Of a DNA stretch of 64,000 nt, positions 26,501 to 38,169 are shown piece after piece. Every line of letters starts with the position of its first letter. Position 1 is the first letter of the stretch. The notes beneath the pieces were generated by a model. That model saw nothing but the letters and a program-made list of their open reading frames with translations. It was not told the origin of the DNA and did no database searches. A program made the translations under genes and the position numbers. This DNA comes from Liolophura sinensis (taxonomy: Eukaryota; Mollusca; Polyplacophora; Chitonida; Chitonidae): assembly GCF_032854445.1 (NCBI RefSeq), contig NC_088300.1:59122984-59186983 (forward strand), written 5' to 3'.

Positions 26501-27730
26501 GTGTATACTAGAAAAGGGAAATAACTCATGATTTACCGAGTACCAGGGTGTACCACAGAAGTGGCTCTGCACTCCGCACGAGTGGGTCAGGGCGAACACT
26601 TGATGAGCAATGTACAAATGAAATTCATGTACAAAGCGACGACAGTGTGATAATTGGCAAATGGTCACACATAACCGGTGACATATGGCAACTTTGTCAC
26701 CAAAATGGCAGTTTGCCCCAGTTAAGGTTTTATTCTAACTGTTCATGTAAAAGCTAGAATAGTAGCAAACTACACGCCTCTACTACAAAGCAGAATTTTT
26801 TAGGTAAAAAAAACAAAACAAAAAAAAACAATAATTTGAATTGCACTTTTTATTGAACGTCACTTGTCTAAAGTTTTTCAAAATGCTGTGTTGTCATCGC
26901 ATTTAACATACAAGAACATTAAAATAATGCGAAGGCGCCAGGCCTCGGGGACGCTTAGCCCACAAGCATAGCACTTGCCAAAGGCATATGTTGCCATGGC
27001 ATCTGCATTCAGCTTAGCCTACGAGTGCTTTGTTGAACTGATATCCGTTCAGGAAGACTGCTAACAAACCAAAGAAATCATTAAGGTACCTACCTGGGAA
27101 AGGTGCTTTGTTTGCGTTCAGGGCGCACAAATAGGCAGTCAACTGTTAACAAGAGGTGGTATCAGTCATGTCACTTTAGACTATAGCCAAAAGTGTACTG
27201 CTGGAAAAACGGTCTTGGTCAAGCCAGCTGAGGCGAGTCGGCAGAAAGGTAGGCCGGTAGGCCTTAATATTTGTCTACAGGTAGGTCTAAACTGGTTCAT
27301 AATAGAAACAAATCACAAGCTGGACCTGACATAGGTCAAACAAATATCCCAAAACCTGTGTACATGAACGAAAAGAGGCTATATCCGAGAATTTCAGCAA
27401 AGAAATCCCATATTCGCTAATTTTCTGTATTTACGAAGAATAACTCAAATGATCACCTTTCAGTAAATACCAGACTTGTACTTTATGATTCTAAACTTTG
27501 GAGAAAAAACGGTAACGCGTGCATGATATTTTGTGATAGGTAATTATCTCCGATATTATAAAATAATACCCAAAATTCGAGTGATTTTGTGCTGATATTT
27601 TTTTTTCTTGTGCCAAAACTCGGTGGTATATCCTCTTTAGGTCTGGAGGTTTGTCAGTTCAAAACCATGCACAGCCGTGTGTCTGTACAAAGGATGTTGG
27701 AAAAATGTCTCGACAGAAAAACGAGTTGAC
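23530..27730. other. intergenic, no gene supported
   Basis: AT-rich sequence with an A-tract at 23826-23844, a short TA tract at 24317-24333 and a CAA microsatellite near 24364. Minus-strand open frames at 24297-24602 (101 codons) and 25575-25932 (two overlapping frames) were examined and not called, because they have no domain and no consistent splice partners. Confidence 0.45.
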
Positions 27731-27738
27731 GTTCTAAT

Positions 27739-27849
27739 GGGGCTGGTTCTACAAAGCGAGCAGAGATTTGCCATAATTTATCACTCAGTGCGTGTTACCA
27801 TAGTAGTTGCGCTGGCAAAAATTTGCACACGCTTTGAAGAACGGGCCCC
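27739..27849. repeat. 111-bp fold-back (MITE-like) element
   Basis: Terminal inverted repeats of about 20 bases: ggggctggttctacaaagcg on the left, and on the right a sequence whose reverse complement is ggggcccgttcttcaaagcg. The interior is non-coding. It is the cleanest example of the ttctacaaag fold-back family seen repeatedly here. Confidence 0.75.
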
Positions 27850-27876
27850 TGTTCTAGTATTCTCAGACAAAGAATG

Positions 27877-27942
27877 AATGATTATGGCGTAACGCCACAT
27901 CGGCAATATTTCAGCCATATCATCAGGCAAAGATATGTCTTT
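27877..27942 (+). repeat. short SINE-like fragment
   Basis: The motif ggcgtaacgccacatcggca followed by atatttcagccatatcatca looks like a piece of a repeat I have seen in gastropod DNA. The identification is from memory and the fragment is short. Confidence 0.35.
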
Positions 27943-28029
27943 TTATGCCTCGGGTAGCAAAATTATACTTATATATTAATATTGCAATATTATACCTATA
28001 TGATGTAGTGTAATAATTATTACATTTCG

Positions 28030-28750
28030 GGATTTTCTCACACTAGGAGTGTCTACAGCGATCCAACAAACTTTTGATTTGGATTATTTAAGTTTAACTC
28101 AATCCAAGGGAGATAACCCATGTGTGTTTGGACTAAATCACCTGTTTCCCATTGTAATTTTTTTTCTCCAAATTCAAATTCAGTTCATTTTCTAAATAGA
28201 TAGGTAATGCTTGTAATTTTCATCGATTTATGGTATGCTGCGTCTAGAATTATTTTTGGGTGCTTCTACCATTTATTCCTATTTCCTCCAATGTTCAAAC
28301 TTTCTTTCTTGTCATTTATATATAGTCGTTTATGTATACACTCAAACAAAAAAAATGCATACGCTTTCATTTTAAGTCATGATGCCATACACATTTCATT
28401 TCTATAGATTTATGTCATTTTACTAATAAATCGTCACAAAAAGTCAGTCCAATACATTATCTAATATGGTAAACCTGGTCACATGTGGTAAAATGTCCAC
28501 AAAACAAAAATGTATTAACAAAATGATCTTGAAAAAAGTGATAAACTTAACACACTTAATAACCTTATATAAGAAGCATCAAAAGCCAGAAGATAAAAAA
28601 AATTCTAAAAAAGTAGGTCCTATATAAGTAATTTAAATGGAGCTAAAAAGCAGGCAGCCGTTTTCAATGATATCGGGACATTCAGTGCGTAGTCCACAGC
28701 ACTTCATCTTAAAACGTTGATAGGGTCCAGGGGCATGGGGGGGTGGGGTA
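28030..28750. other. intergenic, no gene seen
   Basis: AT-rich sequence with no supported coding frame, lying between a repeat fragment and a SINE. Confidence 0.5.
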
Positions 28751-29011
28751 GGGCTCCGTTGCCAAAGTGGTTAGCGTTCCAGCGTGGCGCAATCACCGCA
28801 ATCACCGTTGTGGTCGCCGTGAGTTCATCTCATGTTGGACGTACCGTACGTGGAAATGTCTACCAGCAACCTGCAGATGGTCGTGGGTTTCCTCCAGGTT
28901 CTTCCCGGTTTCCTCCCACCATAATGCTGGCTGCCGTCGTATAAGTGAAATATTCTTGAGTACCGTAATTCGTAATACACCAATCACATAAATGAATAAA
29001 TAAATAAATAA
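28751..29011 (+). repeat. SINE family A, near full length
   Basis: The head gggctccgttgccaaagtgg has an internal duplication of caatcaccg. The body carries ctgcagatggtcgtgggttt and gtataagtgaaatattcttg, and the tail is caatcacataaatgaataaa. A poly-G-like stretch precedes it. Confidence 0.9.
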
Positions 29012-29689
29012 GGCCTGTATTTGTATTACACACTTTTGTACTATATATCCAATTCTATTTCTTGCTCTAAAACAAGAAAAAGTATAAAAGCATCTCGATT
29101 AGCTTTTATCGCAAATTTTCAAATAAACACAGTGGTGATATTACAACTGCGCCATAAACTTTGGATTTCTCGGACATGCCAGTTATTTTGGGTAATATGA
29201 CGTAAAAGGCCAGGATTGCCATTCCAGTGACGCTAGTACCGGATACGATTCCATGTCCCACGTTAGGGTGGGATAGAGGAATCTGAACGTGGCGATTATG
29301 CGTGAGTGGAAGGGAATGATTCATATTCTACTCAGGCATAGTTATTACCCCTTACCCCATTCATAATCCCACAAGGGATATCAGACACCTATTACACCAT
29401 TTCAGGAGCCCGTCATCCTGCTCAACTCACTATCAACAAAATAAATCAGGAAATACATCGCACTGAGATGACAATTTTTTTGTTTTGTTTTTGGCTTTAT
29501 AGGTGGAAACATCATAAAAAAACGTTCATTCTGGATTTGACCGAAAAATCATGACCTGTGGAAATCATCATGCAGAGCCGTGGACAATTCCTTACGTTTG
29601 TCCCAAAAACTTTTCCCGACTTCCGTACTGTATTTCTCAGCCATCACTCTGTAGTCCAAATCAATATTCAAAATTGGAACCAGGGCTTA

Positions 29690-29888
29690 TCAAACGTCTT
29701 AAAACTTAAGTCAACAATTGAGACACAGCAATGAATAAAACGATTTGCTCGGTGAAGCTCAAAGTTTGTGCACTGATTCCTTTACTGTGAAACCAACTAC
29801 AATTTGAGTTAATTTCTGTTGAGAGTTTGGGTTTTAGGCACTTACAATTTATTACTCAAGTCTTAAGTTGCTGGATAAATGCGAGCCC
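29690..29888. repeat. possible fold-back element
   Basis: The left side gggcttatcaaacgtcttaa followed by aacttaagtc partly matches the reverse complement of the right side (cttaagttgctggataaatg then cgagccc). The pairing is interrupted, so this may be a decayed member of the fold-back group. Confidence 0.3.
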
Positions 29889-30553
29889 AGACAAACATAT
29901 TTGTCACGCTGCTGAATTGGTATCCTAAAAGAGTATAGAATATACGGCTAATGTTTTGTAATCAATGAGACGATATATACTGTGAGCACGAAAAAAACCC
30001 GAAACACCTTATTAAGGCAGCTGCTTGAAGTAAGACATAGCACAGACTTCAGACAGAAGATCCTCATTAAAAGCTGAACCATCTACTCCACAATGTCGGA
30101 CTGAGTCACTATAGACCTAAACTATACATGGCATGCTGAAAAGCTTCTGCTGGCTTTAAACAATAAACACATTACACCTCGAAGTACGGTGGCCAGGCCT
30201 GAATAGCTTGTGCGAAAATTTGTTTGCGCCTATCGCGATTGCCTTGATTCTGTGTATGTGTATGATGGTTGTGTACATATTATAGGCTGTAAAAAAGAGA
30301 GAAGTATTTGGTTTTATCTTTAAATATAAAGTCATATCTGCTTGCAATTAAAGACAATAGTACACAAGACATCCAGGGCACACCACAAACCGAGACGTTT
30401 GTCTTCAGTAATCGGTATTTGTACATGAATTCTGGTGTGCGCGATACTATTTTTTATGTCATGTAAGCTTAAGAAAAATGTAAGTGTATGTTTTTTTTGT
30501 TCATTGTTTTTTTTTAAACAGTCATGTATGTATATGTGCGTGTTAATGCTCGG

Positions 30554-30566
30554 TTCTCGAAGGTTT
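30554..30566 (+). promoter_or_regulatory. heat-shock-element-like site
   Basis: ttctcgaaggttt contains two perfect and one near-perfect alternating TTC/GAA modules with 2-base spacing. It lies about 330-340 bases before the inferred start site of the small heat-shock protein gene. A second, two-module site (ttccagaa) is at 30617-30624. Confidence 0.45.
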
Positions 30567-30751
30567 TGTGAATCTATCCACGTTATTCGCGTGTTACTTC
30601 TGTTTGCACTAGTGCTTTCCAGAAGAACAAAATAGTTAATTTGCTGGTTGCGGTGATGTCAACCTTCAGTGCTTTCGTTTTGCAAACAAAACCATCCCGG
30701 AAACAAGATTTTCCTTCCACACATTCGTAGAATCGAGAAACCCCTTTCTCC

Positions 30752-30759
30752 TGACGTCA
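30752..30759 (+). promoter_or_regulatory. CRE palindrome tgacgtca
   Basis: A perfect 8-base cAMP/ATF response element about 115 bases upstream of the TATA box of the heat-shock gene. Next to it, agaaacccctttct at 30737-30750 is a short palindrome. Confidence 0.5.
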
Positions 30760-30867
30760 GATGATCGGCAGCTAGCTGGGATTTACCTTTGCGATGAGTT
30801 TGACTAAACGACCAGCTATCCCGGATGGAGCGTAGCGTTCAAAGGCTGGCTATAGCCCAGCTGATTC

Positions 30868-30875
30868 TTATAAAT
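30868..30875 (+). promoter_or_regulatory. TATA box of the small heat-shock protein gene
   Basis: tataaata would place the transcription start near 30898. That is downstream of the in-frame ATG at 30825, so that upstream ATG is probably not in the mRNA and translation should begin at 31005. Confidence 0.65.
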
Positions 30876-31004
30876 ACAGACAGCGAATCGAGAGAGCGAT
30901 CAAATACCACAGAAGTCAGTCGTGCCCGGACCGAGCCGTATATACTGCCTTCTACTCCTCGCCACCGATTCACGTTGTTGCAGAACCACAAGAAACCTAT
31001 CAGA

Positions 31005-31637
31005 ATGTCTCGAGAAATTATGGTACCAGTGAAGAAGTCTGACTGGAGTTTCTTTGATCGTCAGAGAACGGTTTTTAAATCACGCTACACGAAAACCACT
31101 ACGACTGTGAAAACATCCTCAACGTCAACGACATCCAAGTCTTCAAACACTGGTAACTCTAAAGCGCTGGACAAGGCGGCTTCTCAAGCTCTCGATGTCT
31201 TCAACGAGCCCATGGACAAAACGTTTGAAGCTGAAATGAAGGCGTTTGAAGAAGAGCTTAACAGTTTGAAAAGTAGCATGTTCAAACTGACAGGGGACTC
31301 TTCCATGCTGAAAGTGGACAAGCCTATCGTGGAGGATCTGGAAGGAAGGAAGAAACTTGCTCTCCGTTTTGATGTTAGTGAATTTAAACCGGAGGAAATC
31401 ACAGTGAAAGCGGTGGACAACAGGTTGATGGTTGAAGCTAAGCACTCTGAGGTGACCCCTACCAAGAAAGTGTACCGCGAGTACACCAAGCAGTACATCC
31501 TGCCCCAGAAGATCGACCCCGAGAAGTTATCCTCAATCCTCTCTACGGATGGGGTCCTGGACATCGAAGCCCCGGCACCAGACTCCCTGGAGGCCTACAA
31601 AGAGAGGATCTTACCCATGCTCAGCTTGGACTTTTAA
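31005..31637 (+). CDS. small heat-shock protein (alpha-crystallin family)
   Basis: Single-exon gene of 210 aa. An alpha-crystallin domain spans about residues 113-193, with KLALRFDVSEFKPEEITVKA at its start, then RLMVEAKH and the closing DGVLDIEAP typical of metazoan HSP20 proteins. The N-terminal region starts MSREIMVPVKKSDWSFFDRQ and is followed by a Thr/Ser-rich linker. These proteins act as ATP-independent holdase chaperones in the cytosol and assemble into oligomers. The C-terminal tail is short and shows no clear I-x-I/V anchoring motif. The frame is open back to an ATG at 30825, which would give 270 aa. I chose 31005 because a TATA box lies between the two and because the later ATG has A at -3 and begins a family-like N-terminus. 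A polyadenylation-like attaaa is at 31732. The intronless structure is common for stress genes. Confidence 0.93.
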   Translation: MSREIMVPVKKSDWSFFDRQRTVFKSRYTKTTTTVKTSSTSTTSKSSNTGNSKALDKAASQALDVFNEPMDKTFEAEMKAFEEELNSLKSSMFKLTGDSSMLKVDKPIVEDLEGRKKLALRFDVSEFKPEEITVKAVDNRLMVEAKHSEVTPTKKVYREYTKQYILPQKIDPEKLSSILSTDGVLDIEAPAPDSLEAYKERILPMLSLDF

Positions 31638-31731
31638 TATATGCTAATTTATTACCGAATTATTCATTGTTTCATTATTGTATTACCACAGTGTTTAAAC
31701 CAATGATCGCGTGACACTCGCAACACTGGGT

Positions 31732-31737
31732 ATTAAA
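31732..31737 (+). terminator. candidate polyadenylation signal, small heat-shock gene
   Basis: The variant signal attaaa lies 95 bases after the stop codon. No nearer canonical signal was seen. Confidence 0.35.
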
Positions 31738-31799
31738 GATCTCTTCGAAAGGAAGTTTATGGAACATCTTTGTAACTGTTCGTTGCCAGGCATTCTGAA

Positions 31800-32828
31800 G
31801 GACATTGCCTAGGACATAGACCAAGAAGAATTTGAACCTGTATCTTCACGTGTAATTTACAACTTATTGTGTTAAAATGTTTAAATTGGCTCATCCAACC
31901 CGTATTTATCGCAAATGTGAGGAGCAACTCCTGTGAGATGATAGCTCCAATCTGTGGCGGAGGCTCGTACCCAGGAGAGTGACATTTTCACCGGGCCTAA
32001 TTGGCTCAAGGACAGAAAGTAAAGGTAAAATCCACACGTGAAATGTCAAGTTTGTTACCTTTGACTTCTACAGGTCAGATTCGTGAGTGAGGCGTCTGTA
32101 TCGTGTATAGAAACAGACGAAATCTTATTTTTGTACACTTTACACTATCTCAAAGTAAGACGGAATATGTTAGCATTAAATTGTGCCAATGTTCGCTATC
32201 TGACGTCGTTCTGTTTATTCGTGTAGATGTTGTAGTTGCCAGTTTTTCAACAATGTGTGAAATGTGGGTATGTTTCCGGGTACACTATCTCCTTAGCTTA
32301 TAAGGCTGCTCACCTCCTAATACATGATGCTGTGCACAGCTGTATTGATAGTGACAAGGCTATGTATCCGAGCCTTTCGCAAACACATACCACAGCGATG
32401 TGGCTTTGTTGATAGAGAGTTCCATTTATAGCCTGCAACTACTCTGGGCAGTACTCCAGTGTCGATAGGGATGGGATTCATCAGTCGTCTGCATAAACTT
32501 GTTGGGTTACTTGTAGACCTAAGTACATACAGTCTGTTTAGCTGATACAGGACAGTTTACAAGAAGCCTTGCCAGTCATTTGTGTATATATATCCGTGGC
32601 CATTCGCCACGAATTGTTTTGTAGGTATGGCATAGCTAATTTATTGTGCCCGCTGGTATCGACACATGTTCTGGCTGAAGCTCTCAAGGCGTCTTATTTA
32701 ACACGGCTGTAAAGTATCACCTGGCCTTCGTTATACGTCTATCAGCTATTTTCGCGAATCGTGCGTAACCCATAACAATGAGTTTATCAGTATATAAATA
32801 TTACGTACGGGATCTTTTACATCGTTCT
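31800..32828. other. intergenic, no gene seen
   Basis: Downstream flank of the heat-shock gene with no supported coding frame. Confidence 0.5.
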
Positions 32829-33062
32829 TTAACGCCCTACTCCAGAATTTTTCACTTATACGATGGCGGTCAGTTTTATAAGTGGAAGAAATTAAGATAA
32901 ATTAGTCACCTACCCATGACAAGCTGCAGGCGAACTTAACAAGGGGGACCACAAGTTACTCAGTGGTAAGGTGCACGACTCCTTACCGCCAGGAACACGA
33001 GGCTAGGGCTCAATTCGAACCTTAGACAGCGAATATCTAGAATTCCCGACACTGTTTCATTG
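32829..33062. repeat. composite SINE fragments
   Basis: The left part (taacgccctactccagaatt, cacttatacgatggcggtca) is a SINE 3' end in minus orientation. The right part has a tRNA-like head in plus orientation, with ggtaaggtgcacgac and a B-box gctcaattcgaacc. Both are degraded. Confidence 0.5.
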
Positions 33063-33957
33063 CTCTTAAGGCCATATACGGTGACAATGAACAGTCGTTG
33101 GTGCTCGTGTCCAGTATGACAGTCTGGTGTTCGTTAAGAGGACGATATTTCACAAATATGGCATGCAAGACACATGTAATGGGAATGAGTTTCCGTCAGT
33201 AAATAAACTCACCAAATGGAAAATTTTTGAGAATTTTATTAGACAACAATCAAATAAGTATATTTTAAGCTCTGGTGAGTTAATATCTGCATGTAGATGA
33301 GCGTGCATAATAAGATTCTCTGGAAACATAAGGGTCTTTGTATCACCAAGACAGTTAAGATTGAAATCCCAAACTAGGCGCAAATCAGTTCTAATTCAAT
33401 ATACTTAAAATAAGTAGAGTAGATAAGTATACAATTCGTCAATTGGAAGGGAAAAACGGCCGATTTATATAAACATTATGATTAACATAATTCTTGACTC
33501 CGTTTACCAGATGTCATTATATGCAGAAGCTTATGAAATTAATCAATGTCAAAATTCGCTGGCTTTAATAAAACGTATGTAATAATTAAACTTTTATCTT
33601 GTCCAACATTTCCATTAAGCTGAGGCAGCCAAGGTGCGTATAAAAGAGGCCAACATGCTCTGGATTTCCAAGACTTACATACAAATTCCCTACAACACTT
33701 GACCGACAGGACAGTCTTATGTTGGTTTTGTGAATATAGCGGAATTTGTTTTTGTTATATTAACAAATGAGGTGAAGTATATGTCGACGATGCCCGAGGT
33801 CCAATCTGGATTCTTTAACTTTCCAAATAATAACGTGCAATAAAGGAAATAAGTGATCAACGAATGTGCATATTAGAGGACATTTGAGATCCAAGTTTCG
33901 GTATTGTTTTCTAGGTGTCTGTTTTGCTCGTGTGTATGTAATTTATATATTTATTTG

Positions 33958-34110
33958 ATTGTTGTTAAACGCCATGCTCAAAAAGTTTTCACTTAATACG
34001 ATGGTGGTCAGCTTTACAGATGGAGCAGACCCGGAATAAAGCACCAAAGCTTTAGTAAGTTACGAACTTTTCCATACATGATGTTTAGATACGCCCATCA
34101 TCCACATTAG
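33958..34110 (-). repeat. SINE 3' fragment, minus strand
   Basis: gttgttaaacgccatgctca followed by cacttaatacgatggtggtc and a degraded body corresponds to the inverted end of the SINE type seen at 39690 and 43690. Confidence 0.5.
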
Positions 34111-34695
34111 TCCAAGACAAGTGGTCTTCAACGATCGTTAATGGCGTAAACGGCCATGTCAGCGGTCGACCATTTATATATTGTCACCATGGCCCCATGC
34201 ACGAACATTGAGAGCGGGGAATCCATGAATTCCCTTCCCAAGCGATACACTGTACCTTAATACTGAGTCCAGGCCGCCAAAATGCTGCCGCTACTGAAGT
34301 ATCGTACCGAAGACAACATACATTACACTCTACCCCCGGTCACATTATACCCAATCCCGCCCTACCAGCCCTCGTGGACATTAATGTATAAAGGAATAAA
34401 AGAAATAAATAAAACATTTCAAAAACGGATTCCATCATTCTGTCTGATGATGATTACCAATGTTTACTTCCCGGACGTAACTACATATGTTATACGTACA
34501 TATCAGGTGAACAGATACTTCACAAGCCTCGTGACATTCAAACCAGCCAGAACGACTTCTTTGGTCAAATCTTGTCCAAAACAACATGAACATGAGGAAG
34601 AAGCCTTTCAGAACCAATTGCATGAAGTGACGTACGGCAAATTCTGGAGCGAGCGAGATTCTGTGCTATTTTCAGACATGGAAATTTATTTATTT

Positions 34696-34978
34696 ACTTA
34701 TTTATATCCATGTGCTTGAAGTTTTACGCTGTACTCAATGATATTTTACTTATACCACAGCGGACACCCGGGAATATCCACGACGAACCGCCATTGGCAG
34801 CATTAACCGAATTAACTTGAACTCAAAGCGATGGCACTAGTGTAGAGCTCCTTTGTAATCGTCGTTAACCACTATAGGGCAGGGAACTTGTTTTTTTACC
34901 AATTGCTGGCCGCCATCATCTAAGAGAACAATTCTTGGATAAAGCCGTTAAATATACAATCAAACAAACAAGGAAAAA
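34696..34978. repeat. two SINE fragments in opposite orientation
   Basis: At 34720-34800, tttacgctgtactcaatgat and cttataccacagcggac are an inverted SINE end. At 34896-34978, gctggccgccatcatctaag and caatcaaacaaacaagg are a plus-strand SINE end. A 145-codon open frame at 34282-34719 overlaps the left fragment and was not called. Confidence 0.5.
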
Positions 34979-34979
34979 C

Positions 34980-37345
34980 AAAAGCCACAGGGGAGGTCTA
35001 CATTTACATGTACTTTCTCTATGCAGTATAAAGTAAGCATTCATACATCTCCCTGACTATTCAACCAAACACCGCGAAGCCAAACTGAACAATCAAAAGC
35101 ACGTCTACATGTGTACAACAATTACCGGGTTTACATGTGTAAAGAATTAGGGTGCGTACGGTATGATCCACACAACAACCAGCTTGTGGTTAAGTCAGTG
35201 GGCTACCTCAGCGGGAATATCACTTGAAATACACTGCTGACATCTACCAACTGCGCATTCGTATCAAAGCGCACAGGCAGGCCTTGGGAACGTAAGGCAC
35301 AATGCGTACATCACCAAATCCACTTCTTTGAAGAAGAATTTTGTATCTTAGGGAAGAATGCTCTAATCAAATCAAATATTCTGTATTTGCCAGTAAATAT
35401 CAGACTCGTACCTGTGCTATTCATATTCTTAAAATTGATTCTTTAGTCATAATGGTAATTATTTGCACTACTCTAAAATACATGTAGCAAAAGTTCGACT
35501 GAATTCTCTCCATGGACGAGTCTTTTAAAAGTTAAAACTGGATACCCGTCTTACACGAATTCTAACTGAAATTATCTTACAACTTTTTGTAGAGAATGGA
35601 TGATAAAAAATCTATTACACTTATACATCATGCATGTGCGTAGTTAGTACTATTGAAGCGCTGCCAATAGTTACAAATTATGGAAAACATAATATAATTT
35701 CAAATATACGGTGCATTTAATATTTTTTTGACAGTGTCTTAAAGCTATATCCAAAAAGTAGCCCGTCACAATTAATGCAAACTTCCACAAAGAGTATCCC
35801 AACAGAAGATTACCATAATGTTATTTAGATGTACGATATGTACTAATGGGAGAAGAAACGCATCACTGTAGTCAACTGACTTCCAGCATATCGTGTCATA
35901 CACCCATGCATGGGCAAGAACATGTAATGCAACTCAGAATCAGTGCCGTGTAGGCCCTGTACCTTAGCAGAGATGGGACGGCATCTGACTCAATCAGCTA
36001 TTAACATTTCCAGAGGGCTGTATAAGAAAATAAACAACTTGCATTACTGACCTCTTAGGCAGTTGTTGGCAGCGACTGTACGGCGTACAGTGTGATCATA
36101 AAATGTGTTGCTGGAGAATGAGTGGCTCTTGAAAGCTTGTGGGTGCGTCACTGCTTAGGGTTTTCAAGAGTTACAGAACCTACTTGGGACCTGGCCATCT
36201 ACGCTGTCGCTAGTCATAGAACAAGCAATGTATTCAATCTATATATAGCGCAATTTTTGTACATACCAATAATTTGTGAATAAATTAAGTGGATGGATGA
36301 TGTATTACCGTACATATGTACGAAAAATATAATGAATTAACCTAATCAATTAATCAATCGATTCGGTCAAACGGAACCAATATGAACAAAATCACTGACG
36401 AAAGGATTAATCCGGTAGAATGTGAGGAAACAATCAATATGGAATAACAATCGACGGCACATTATGAATTAGTGAGCAGAATTGGTATGTGCACAGTTTC
36501 AAATCACTCAATCCATAAGGATGTAGTTAATCGAGGAGTGATAAGTGATGATTGGTGTATGAAGCATGTTATCGAAAGTTAACCAATGTCAGCTGAGGGC
36601 TCCACATTGAGTCTGACTGACGGACAGATAGACGCACAATTTAATGAGATACTGCATGTATAAGCTGAGAGTTTCACATTGAGACCGACAGACATACAGA
36701 CAGACGTACAGACAGACAGGCGCACATACACAGCAGGCTGTAACAGAGCACGCTTGCCGACCGGGGCAGCGAGAGGGCAAGGGTGTGAAGGTAGTTTTTG
36801 GTCTTAAATAACAAACTGAAGCAGCACGACTGACGCCTAGCTGACAGAATGTTATCATTGTAAACTGGGCTGCAGAGAACAAGATCGACTTACAGGGATC
36901 GGGAATGATATCATTGCTGGCTCACAGAGCTAAAAGATGAGCAGGCACCTCTTTAGAGGCGACAAAAACAAATGCCTTGGAGGGTATTTGCACACACTGT
37001 TTGGAATGCATCTACCATGGCGATAGACGGCCATATGTTCTATGCCGAAGGTCATACAGCTGATTGAGCGTCTATATTTCAAACATACCGAGACGTCTAT
37101 TATAAATGTGTTGTGAGAAAGCCTGTGGCTGGTTACTAGTATGCCACCAAATGATGGATCGTACAAGTAAATGTTTCTCCGACGTTAAGCCTAACTAACC
37201 TCTGTTATTCGCCTTGAGAACACGCTGCCATAATTGCCCGTGCCACATGCACATGCATCTGTGGCTCTCAGACAAATACAAGCATATCGTTTAACCGCCC
37301 CCTACCTAGCTACTTTTACGGATACAAGTTTTACGATTAGGGAAA
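34980..37345. other. intergenic, no gene seen
   Basis: No supported gene. A cagacaga-rich microsatellite lies at 36680-36725, next to a short local duplication (gctgagggctccacattgag, with gctgagagtttcacattgag about 70 bases later). Confidence 0.5.
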
Positions 37346-37860
37346 ATATTTTGATATTATCGTATTCAAGAATATCAATTTTATACTCACCTCATAGACT
37401 CTCTAAACATGACTGTGTGCGAGTGGTACACATTATTGTAACAAAAATGGATATCCACATCATAATTCTGTGTACCAGCAGTACACATATTACACAATTT
37501 GTGTACCAAAAGTGTATTAAAAATCTTGAAAGGAACGGTTCTATGGTTAAATTTATTTATTTATCTATTTGATAGGTATTTTACGCGGTATTCAAGATTA
37601 TTTCACAACGAGTATAATATTTTGATATTATACTCGTATCCAAGAATATCAATTTTATACTTACCTCATAGACTCTCTAAACATGACTGTGTACGAGTGG
37701 TACACAATATTGTAATAAAAATGGATATCCACATCATAATTCTGTGTACCAGCAGTGCACAAATAACACAATTTGTGTACCAAAAGTGTATTTAAAATCT
37801 TGAAAGGAACGGTTCTATGGCTAAATTTTTTTATTTATCTAGTTGATAGGTATTTAGATT
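37346..37860. repeat. 271-bp tandem duplication
   Basis: Two direct copies start at 37346 and 37617. They share atattttgatattat, agaatatcaattttatac, tagactctctaaacatgact, ggatatccacatcataattc and tcttgaaaggaacggttcta. Divergence is low, a few substitutions per line, so the duplication is fairly recent. The boundary of each copy falls in sequence like a SINE tail (gataggtattttacgcggta, then ttcaagattatttcac). Confidence 0.88.
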
Positions 37861-38166
37861 ATTTCACTTATACGATGGTGGTCAGCATCATGGTGGGAGG
37901 AAATCGGGTCAAGTATGGGTGAACCCGCAGCCATCCACAGGTTGCTGCCAGACCTTCCAACGTACAACACGCATGCACGTAAGCCAGCCTGAGCTCCACT
38001 TTTGTTCCTTGGTCTTTGCATCGCATTGGCACGCTAACTACTTTGGCCACGGACGTACGGCCGGAGAGGAAGCCAGCGTGAGCTCGACTTGAACTCACAG
38101 AGGCCTCATTGGTGAGAGGCTTCTGGGGCATTTTTCTGCGATAGCTTGTTAACCACCTCGCCACAT
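37855..38166 (-). repeat. SINE family A, composite, minus strand
   Basis: The inverted end (tcacttatacgatggtggtc) and body (cacaggttgctgccagacct) run into one tRNA-like head near 38035-38065. A second head-bearing fragment (cggccggagaggaagccagc to aaccacctcgcca) follows directly. This suggests two copies joined or one inserted into another. Confidence 0.8.
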
Positions 38167-38169
38167 ATA

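Noticed and set aside
34282-34719. 145-codon plus-strand frame
   Set aside because: It runs into a SINE fragment at its 3' end, and no domain or splice structure supports it.
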